Below are positions 1 to 4,569 of a stretch of DNA of 6,723 nt, in pieces. Every line of letters begins with the position of its first letter. The first letter of the stretch is position 1. The notes beneath the pieces are model-generated. The model was not told where the DNA came from. It did no database searches and worked only from the letters and a program-made list of their open reading frames with translations. The position numbers and the translations under genes are program-made. Origin of the DNA: Paracoccaceae bacterium (GTDB taxonomy: Bacteria > Pseudomonadota > Alphaproteobacteria > Rhodobacterales > Rhodobacteraceae); assembly GCA_016937725.1 (NCBI GenBank), contig JAFGVZ010000032.1, positions 1 to 6,723 of the forward strand. Direction: 5' to 3'.

Positions 1-657
1 ATGCTTGACCCAATCGCCCCGGCAACGGTTTCCAATGCAAGCGCAGCGCGCCCCGCATCCGGCGCGGTGGAGTCTGGGGATTTCCAGACATTCTTGACCA
101 TGCTGACCGCGCAAATCCAGAACCAAAACCCGCTAGAACCGATACAATCTTCGGATTTCGCTGTTCAACTGGCGACCTTTTCGGGGGTTGAACAGCAAGT
201 GCAAACCAATCAGTTGCTGGCCCAGCTGTCGACGCGGATGGGACTTGCGGACTTGGCCGCTTGGGTTGGCCGAGAGGTGCTTGGTGCCGCCCCCATCCGT
301 TTCGAGGGCGGACCGATCACGCTTGTTCCGCCAGAGGTTGCGGGGGCCAATCGTGCTGAACTTGTTGTCACCGATAGCGTTGGCCGCGAAATCGGCCGCT
401 ACCCGGTCGATCCCGCAGCCACCGAGATCGTCTTCGATCAGCCTGCGGACACACCGCTTTTGCGACAGGGTGACCTTTACGGCTTTTCTGTCGCCAGCTA
501 CCGGGACGAAACCGAACTTGGGGAGAATCCCGTTCTAAGCTATTCGAACGTTCGTGAAGCCCGCGCAGATGGCGGCGAAACGCTTCTGATGCTTGAGAGT
601 GGCTATCTCATGAACAGTGCCGATGTGGTTGGTTTGCGTGATCCATCGTCGCGCTAA
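1..657 (+). CDS. flgD: FlgD, flagellar hook capping protein (hook assembly scaffold)
   Basis: FlgD forms the temporary cap at the tip of the growing flagellar hook, where it directs polymerisation of exported FlgE; it is itself exported by the flagellar type III apparatus. The 218-residue length fits the family. Seen directly: a Ser/Ala-rich, probably flexible N-terminus (about 1-25), then the conserved FlgD N-terminal block at 28-70, with FLTMLTAQIQNQNPLEP (31-47) followed by SDFAVQLATFSGVEQ (51-65). A WVGREV segment at 88-93 opens the C-terminal part, predicted to be the beta-rich tudor/Ig-like cap domain. The ATG is the first base of the window, so its ribosome binding site, and any in-frame start further upstream, cannot be seen. 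It is the only + strand gene here and is probably the last gene of a flagellar cluster lying to the left (inference). It ends in TAA, 25 nt before the stop of the convergent aminotransferase gene. Confidence 0.94.
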   Translation: MLDPIAPATVSNASAARPASGAVESGDFQTFLTMLTAQIQNQNPLEPIQSSDFAVQLATFSGVEQQVQTNQLLAQLSTRMGLADLAAWVGREVLGAAPIRFEGGPITLVPPEVAGANRAELVVTDSVGREIGRYPVDPAATEIVFDQPADTPLLRQGDLYGFSVASYRDETELGENPVLSYSNVREARADGGETLLMLESGYLMNSADVVGLRDPSSR

Positions 658-682
658 CCTTGCGGCAGTGTCCATCGCGCGG

Positions 683-1795
683 TCACGATTTGCCAGAAAT
701 TTCCGCAAGTGCGCTGGGCAACGCGCTTTCAAACGCATCCATGGCCGCTTGTGGCCCTGCGCTGACACGAATGCAGCGGTTTTGTGGGGCAACGAATGGC
801 ATGCGGACAAAGACGTCACGCGCCATCAGGGCATCAACTAGCGCTTTGGCGAAGGCGCCGTCGCGGCCCGTATCCAGCGCCACGAAGCTGGTCGCCGAGG
901 GCAGGGCATAAAGCCCGTTCTGCGCCGCGATTTGTCCGATCCGGGCCTTGGCGGCCGCCAATTCGGTTTGAACATGCGTAAGCCAGCCCTGATCGTGCAA
1001 CGCCGCCAAGGCCCCGGCCTGCGCAATGCGCCCCATGCCGAAATGGTTGCGGATGCGGTCGAACATCGCAATCAGCTCTGGTGCGCCGATGGCATACCCC
1101 ACACGCAAACCCGCCAGCCCGTAAAGCTTCGAGAATGTGCGCATGCGGATCACGCTCGGATTGTCCGGGTTTATGTCGGGGGCTGTTCCGGCTGGCGCCG
1201 CGTCGATATAGGCCTCGTCCAGCACCAACAGCGTAGCATCGGGCAGGGCCTTGACCATGCGTTCAACGACGCGGGCGCTGTGCCATGTGCCCATCGGGTT
1301 GTCGGGATTGCAAAAATACAAAAGCTTCGCGCCAACCTCTTCTGCTCGCACCAGAAGCGCGCCAGGATCTTCGTGGTCGTCACGATAAGGCACCTTGTGC
1401 AGCACTCCGCCAAAGCCTGCGACATGGTAATTGAAAGTCGGATAGGCCCCGTCAGAGGTGACAACCGGGTCACCCGGTGCGACCATCATCCGCACCAGCA
1501 GGCCCAAAAGCCCGTCAATACCTTCGCCCACACTGATATGCGCGGGCGTCACCCCGTGATGTGCGGCCAAGGCGAGACGCAGATCATGGCACTCCGAATC
1601 GCCATACATCCAGACCTCGGGCGCGGCGACGCACATCGCCTCGACCGCTTTGGGCGAGGGGCCGAAACTACTTTCATTGGCCCCGATCCGTGCTTTGAAA
1701 GGGCGGCCATTCGCGCGCATATGCGCTTCCGGCCCAACAAAAGGCACAGTGGCGGGCAAATTGGCGACAAGCGGGTTAAAACGAGGTGTTTTCAT
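683..1795 (-). CDS. PLP-dependent class I/II aminotransferase, HisC-like
   Basis: A fold-type I, pyridoxal-phosphate aminotransferase of 370 residues related to histidinol-phosphate aminotransferase; cytosolic. Seen, numbered from the ATG at 1795: GANESSFGPSPKA near the N-terminus (39-51), NPDNPMGT (163-170, cofactor-binding Asn), LDEAYID (D193, pyridine-N contact), FSKLYGLAGLRVGY with the Schiff-base lysine K223 and a phosphate-binding Arg at 231, and RCIRVSAG with R343, the usual carboxylate-binding Arg. All catalytic residues are present, so it should be active. An in-frame TTG at 1819 would add eight residues; I prefer the ATG because the residues after it (MKTPRFNPL) read like a normal N-terminus, although neither start has a clear Shine-Dalgarno. 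The substrate is uncertain: canonical HisC usually has a LNENP-type N-terminal motif where this protein has GANES, so it may be a paralogue acting on aromatic or other amino acids. It lies 42 nt behind the photolyase gene and is probably the last gene of the operon. Confidence 0.88.
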   Translation of the reverse strand: MKTPRFNPLVANLPATVPFVGPEAHMRANGRPFKARIGANESSFGPSPKAVEAMCVAAPEVWMYGDSECHDLRLALAAHHGVTPAHISVGEGIDGLLGLLVRMMVAPGDPVVTSDGAYPTFNYHVAGFGGVLHKVPYRDDHEDPGALLVRAEEVGAKLLYFCNPDNPMGTWHSARVVERMVKALPDATLLVLDEAYIDAAPAGTAPDINPDNPSVIRMRTFSKLYGLAGLRVGYAIGAPELIAMFDRIRNHFGMGRIAQAGALAALHDQGWLTHVQTELAAAKARIGQIAAQNGLYALPSATSFVALDTGRDGAFAKALVDALMARDVFVRMPFVAPQNRCIRVSAGPQAAMDAFESALPSALAEISGKS

Positions 1796-1837
1796 GCTCT
1801 TGGCATAGGTGAGGCGCAACGTTTGGGCAAGCCTGCG

Positions 1838-3364
1838 TTAGACCAGCGCACCGGAATCGAGCCTTTCAAGAAACGCATCGGCCTCTGCCAGAACCGTTTT
1901 GCGCCGATCTTCGTCCATCCGGTCAAAGGTGCGATACATCTGCGCCATGCGCGGATTGCCCGCGAAGCGGTCGCGGTGGCGGATCAGGAAATGCCAATAT
2001 AGCAGGTTGAACGGGCAGGCGCTTGGGCCGGTCTTGTCCTTCACCTTATACGCGCAGCCACTGCAATAATCCGACATCCGGTCAATATATGCGCCAGAGC
2101 TGACATAGGGTTTTGACCCGACCACGCCGCCATCGGCGAATTGCGACATGCCGACGGTGTTGGGCGCTTCGACCCATTCATAGGCGTCGGCATATACGGC
2201 CAGATACCATTCATGCACCGCTGTCGGGTTCACGCCGGCCAGCAGCGCGAAATTGCCGGTCACCATAAGGCGTTGAATGTGGTGGGCATAGGCCAAGTCA
2301 CGGGTTTGCCCCACCGCGTGGCGCAGGCAGTTCATCTTGGTGTTGCCCCCCCAATAGAGCGCAGGCAATTTACGTTGATGACTCAGCGCGTTGCGGTGGG
2401 CATAGTCACGCCCCTCCAAGAAATAGATTCCGCGCACGAATTCGCGCCAGCCAATGATCTGCCGGATGAACCCTTCGACGGAATTGATCGGCGCATGCCC
2501 CGCCTCATAAGCTTTGGCGGCACGTTCACACACCTCCAGAGCGTCCAAAAGGCCTGCGTTGATGTAGAGCCCCAACAGCGCATGGTTCAGGAGCGGGTCA
2601 TCGGCCAGCATCGCGTCTTGGTAATCGCCAAATTCTGGCAGAGCATGGTCGATGAAATGTTCAAGCGCCCGCAAAGCGCCCGCCCGGTCGGTTTGAAAGT
2701 GAAACGGGCGCAGATTGCCGAAATTGTCGCTGAAACGATCCTCGACAAGATCGAGCACCTCTGCCAGCACCGCATCATTTTGCGCTTTGGGGGGCGTTTT
2801 GCGAAAGAGGTCGGCGCGCGCTGGTTTGCGGTTGTCATGGTCGAAATTCCATTTGCCGCCAACGGGTTTGTCACCATCCATCAGCAGCCCGGTCTTGCGC
2901 CGCATCTCGCGGTAGAAATATTCCATGCGCAAGGCTTTGCGCCCCTCTGCCCAAGTCTTGAATTCGGCATGGGTGCAGATGAACCGCGTGTCTTCCAGCA
3001 TTGTCAAATGCAGCGGCACCTCGCGCAGCGCGTCGATCAGCCGCCACTCGCCCGGTTCGGTGGCCAGAACCCTGTCGGTCCCGAATTCCTCGGCGCGGCG
3101 CAACAATTCTGCGGGGATAGAGCCTGCATTTTCCGGATCGTCCAGCCGCGTATAGGCCACACGCCACCCGCTTTGCTGCAAATGCGCGGCGAATTTGCGC
3201 ATTGCCGTGAACAGGAAGGCAATTTTCTTGGGGTGGTGGCGGACATATCCCGCCTCGGACGCGACTTCGGCCATCACCACGATATCGCTTGTCTGGTCAG
3301 CCTCACGAAGGGCGCTCAGCCCGTCCGACAATTGGTCACCCAAGACCAGAACAAGCTTCACCAT
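1838..3364 (-). CDS. FeS-containing photolyase/cryptochrome (FeS-BCP, PhrB/CryB class), probable (6-4) photolyase
   Basis: A flavoprotein of the bacterial FeS-BCP group, which repairs UV (6-4) photoproducts with blue light (Agrobacterium PhrB) or acts as a light-linked regulator (Rhodobacter CryB). At 508 residues it has the normal length. The N-terminal part (about 1-130, starting VKLVLVLGDQLS) is the antenna domain, expected to hold a lumazine; the helical C-terminal part (about 200-500) binds FAD. Cluster cysteines are C346, C434, C437 and C450, with spacing 88-3-13; from memory PhrB has C350, C438, C441 and C454, the same spacing. At the same offset of -4 I find H362, R365, Y420 and Y426 (lesion side) and W338, W386 and Y387 (electron path). 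The ATG overlaps the stop of the upstream SDR gene by 7 nt (ATGGTGA) and has no evident Shine-Dalgarno, which suggests translational coupling. The family assignment is firm; repair versus signalling cannot be settled from sequence alone. Confidence 0.93.
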   Translation of the reverse strand: MVKLVLVLGDQLSDGLSALREADQTSDIVVMAEVASEAGYVRHHPKKIAFLFTAMRKFAAHLQQSGWRVAYTRLDDPENAGSIPAELLRRAEEFGTDRVLATEPGEWRLIDALREVPLHLTMLEDTRFICTHAEFKTWAEGRKALRMEYFYREMRRKTGLLMDGDKPVGGKWNFDHDNRKPARADLFRKTPPKAQNDAVLAEVLDLVEDRFSDNFGNLRPFHFQTDRAGALRALEHFIDHALPEFGDYQDAMLADDPLLNHALLGLYINAGLLDALEVCERAAKAYEAGHAPINSVEGFIRQIIGWREFVRGIYFLEGRDYAHRNALSHQRKLPALYWGGNTKMNCLRHAVGQTRDLAYAHHIQRLMVTGNFALLAGVNPTAVHEWYLAVYADAYEWVEAPNTVGMSQFADGGVVGSKPYVSSGAYIDRMSDYCSGCAYKVKDKTGPSACPFNLLYWHFLIRHRDRFAGNPRMAQMYRTFDRMDEDRRKTVLAEADAFLERLDSGALV

Positions 3365-4023
3365 GGCACAACCGCGCCCGAATAATCGAAGAATTGCCCG
3401 GTTTGCTCTGGCCCCAGGTGGTCGATCACGTCCAGCAAGCGCTGGGCGGCTTGGTCCGGCGGAACGGCTGGATGGCGGCCCAGATACTTCTCGGTGAACG
3501 CCGTCGCCACCGTGCCCGGATGCAGGGCCACGCAGGCGGCCTGTTTGTGCGAGCGCCCCAGTTCAATCGCGGCCCCGCGGATAATCTGGTTCAGCGCCGC
3601 CTTAGACGCACGATAGCTGTGCCAGCCCCCCGCCCGGTTGTCCCCGATAGAGCCCACGCGCGCCGACAGCGTTGCAATCACCGCGGGCTGGTCCTTGGCC
3701 AAAAGGCGCGCGGCATGGGCCAGTATCAGGGCAGGCCCCGTGGCGTTCAGCGCGAATTGGGCAGCCATCGCTTCGGGCGTGATCTGCTTGAGCGCTTTTT
3801 CGGGGCCGAAGGCGCCAATCTCTAGCGCGCCGGTGGCTATGATCATGCGTTGAAACGGCCCTTCCAGCCGTGACAGGTGGGTGTTGACCGATGCTGCATC
3901 TGTCACGTCCAGCCCATCCGTGCTGCGCGACAGGCCGGTAACCTGCCACCCCCGGGCCTGTAGTTCCGCAACCAGCGCGCGCCCAATTCCGCCCGATGCC
4001 CCGATGACAAGTGCCTGTTTCAT
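3358..4023 (-). CDS. Short-chain dehydrogenase/reductase (SDR), CsgA/C-factor-like
   Basis: A cytosolic NAD(P)-dependent oxidoreductase of the classical SDR type, 221 residues, somewhat shorter than the usual 250. Seen: the Rossmann dinucleotide motif GASGGIG (8-14) after the first beta strand; R33 after strand 2, which may favour NADPH; ATG (63-65) where many SDRs have NNAG; structural N93; and a complete catalytic set of S120, Y137 and K141 (YRASK). PG at 169-170 is the conserved turn beyond the active site. The substrate cannot be told from sequence; the short length and the ATG in place of NNAG resemble the CsgA/C-factor-like group. The start is well supported: AGGAGG lies four bases before the ATG. 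The gene follows the DUF3253 gene by 23 nt and its stop overlaps the photolyase start. SDR genes beside FeS-BCP photolyases recur in proteobacteria, as I recall, which suggests a shared stress role. Confidence 0.9.
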   Translation of the reverse strand: MKQALVIGASGGIGRALVAELQARGWQVTGLSRSTDGLDVTDAASVNTHLSRLEGPFQRMIIATGALEIGAFGPEKALKQITPEAMAAQFALNATGPALILAHAARLLAKDQPAVIATLSARVGSIGDNRAGGWHSYRASKAALNQIIRGAAIELGRSHKQAACVALHPGTVATAFTEKYLGRHPAVPPDQAAQRLLDVIDHLGPEQTGQFFDYSGAVVPW

Positions 4024-4027
4024 GTCT

Positions 4028-4033
4028 CCTCCT
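4028..4033 (-). promoter_or_regulatory. Strong Shine-Dalgarno of the SDR gene
   Basis: Read on the - strand, AGGAGG is followed by agac and then the ATG at 4023. It is the best ribosome binding site in the window and fixes the start of the SDR gene. The other genes of the cluster have weak sites or depend on overlap, so the SDR may be translated more strongly than its neighbours (inference). Confidence 0.8.
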
Positions 4034-4046
4034 GCTTTGGGCGAAG

Positions 4047-4322
4047 TTAGGGCTGGGTTGGATGCGGTCCAGCGGCCAAGGCCAGCCGAATAGGCCCGTC
4101 CGCAGTTTCAGGATGAACCGGGCGGCCCTGTCGGGTAGCTTGCACAAGGCCCGCCTCTTGCAACTCGGCGGCGACCGAGCGGGTGAGCGGCATGAGCGGC
4201 CTCCAATCCTCGGCTAGACGGCGCGCAACCTCTGACGGGCAAAAGCTTTTGCCCGCGCCGCGTTCAACAGCAAGCGCCAAGATCGCTTGCCGAATTTCAG
4301 TTATGCCAATTTCTCGGCCCAT
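4047..4322 (-). CDS. DUF3253 family protein, winged-helix-like, function unknown
   Basis: A small soluble protein of 91 residues matching the DUF3253 family as I recognise it. Seen: a helical N-terminus ITEIRQAILALAVERG (8-23), then FCPSEVARRLAEDWRPLMP (27-45), RSVAAELQEAGLV (48-60) and a C-terminal RQGRPVHP...GPIRLAL (64-82). Helices followed by a short wing-like strand segment resemble a winged helix-turn-helix, so nucleic-acid binding is possible but unproven. I chose the ATG at 4322: homology seems to begin about there, and the longer in-frame reading (to 4373) lies inside the neighbouring DUF2798 gene and resembles nothing. With this start the gene overlaps the DUF2798 gene by 22 nt and has no clear Shine-Dalgarno, which fits coupled translation. 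The SDR gene starts 23 nt beyond its stop. No biochemical role is known to me; presence in a photolyase operon hints at stress response. Confidence 0.8.
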   Translation of the reverse strand: MGREIGITEIRQAILALAVERGAGKSFCPSEVARRLAEDWRPLMPLTRSVAAELQEAGLVQATRQGRPVHPETADGPIRLALAAGPHPTQP

Positions 4323-4507
4323 TTGCGCGCGTAAGGTCCGACCAGAATGGCTAGTGGCACGGCAATTCCCCACGCGACCGCCCAGGCATAGGCCCAGCGG
4401 ACCAAAAAGCCTGTATCCAGCCCGGTATTCACCGCCGTGATGAAGCCCGACATGATGAAGGACATGATCGTGCCCATCAGCATACCTGTCAGAATACGTA
4501 GTTTCAT
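4301..4507 (-). CDS. DUF2798 small inner-membrane protein
   Basis: A 68-residue protein with two predicted transmembrane helices, about residues 5-26 (LTGMLMGTIMSFIMSGFITA region) and 38-58 (WAYAWAVAWGIAVPLAILVG region). The helices are joined by a short polar loop containing NTGLDTG, and the tail is basic (YARKWAEKLA). The paired hydrophobic helices, the MSFIMSG core and the PLAILVGPYARK ending match DUF2798, a family without a known function. The start at 4507 is supported by GAGG six bases upstream (4514-4517). It is the first gene after ileS and the likely first gene of the five-gene operon, with a palindromic element and candidate promoter just ahead of it. Its last 22 nt overlap the start of the DUF3253 gene. 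Confidence 0.78.
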   Translation of the reverse strand: MKLRILTGMLMGTIMSFIMSGFITAVNTGLDTGFLVRWAYAWAVAWGIAVPLAILVGPYARKWAEKLA

Positions 4508-4524
4508 GGGTTGCCTCGTTTGCC

Positions 4525-4558
4525 CGATAACATAATCAATAGCGCGAATATGTTATCG
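4525..4558. promoter_or_regulatory. Perfect 10-bp inverted repeat, probable operator
   Basis: CGATAACATA at 4525-4534 is the exact reverse complement of TATGTTATCG at 4549-4558, with a 14-bp spacer. It lies in the 62-nt gap between the ileS stop and the DUF2798 start, so it is not coding. The half sites are AT-rich within GC-rich surroundings. The candidate -10 sits in the spacer and the predicted transcription start falls in the downstream arm, which is typical placement for a repressor dimer site. There is no T-run after either arm, so an intrinsic terminator for ileS is less likely. The binding protein is unknown; no regulator gene lies in the window. Confidence 0.55.
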
Positions 4559-4563
4559 TGCAA
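4535..4563 (-). promoter_or_regulatory. Candidate promoter of the DUF2798-to-aminotransferase operon
   Basis: On the - strand TTGCAC (4563-4558) and ATTGAT (4540-4535) are 17 nt apart, a weak sigma-70 match (3 of 6 in each box). Read one base differently, CTTG (4564-4561) followed after 18 nt by CTATTG (4542-4537) recalls the CTTG-type -35 of RpoH-class promoters. It is the only intergenic position upstream of the five-gene set that is large enough for a promoter. The boxes are weak, so this is tentative. Confidence 0.3.
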
Positions 4564-4569
4564 GGAATG

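Noticed and set aside
659..709. CTTGCGG (659-665) and CCGCAAG (703-709) as a terminator hairpin for flgD
   Set aside because: The 7-bp arms are separated by 37 nt, no T-run follows, and the second arm lies inside the aminotransferase coding sequence.
1796..1819. TTG at 1819 as the aminotransferase start
   Set aside because: It adds eight residues of no evident family similarity and has no Shine-Dalgarno; the ATG at 1795 is simpler.
932..2002. Long open frame of 356 codons on the + strand, across the aminotransferase gene and into the photolyase gene
   Set aside because: It is antisense to two well-recognised genes, its product is rich in His, Arg and Gln in the way of GC-rich shadow frames, and it matches no family I know.
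2141..3385. Open frame of 414 codons on the + strand across the photolyase gene
   Set aside because: It lies almost entirely antisense to the FeS photolyase, which has all its motifs. The composition is typical of a mirror frame and no domain is recognisable.
4323..4373. N-terminal extension of the DUF3253 protein to a start at 4373
   Set aside because: The extra 17 residues resemble no family sequence and arise from DUF2798 coding sequence in another frame; the ATG at 4322 gives the normal family length.
4525..4558. Inverted repeat as a rho-independent terminator of ileS
   Set aside because: The arms are AT-rich, the loop is 14 nt and no T-run follows on the - strand, so an operator is the better reading, although an RNA hairpin is not excluded.
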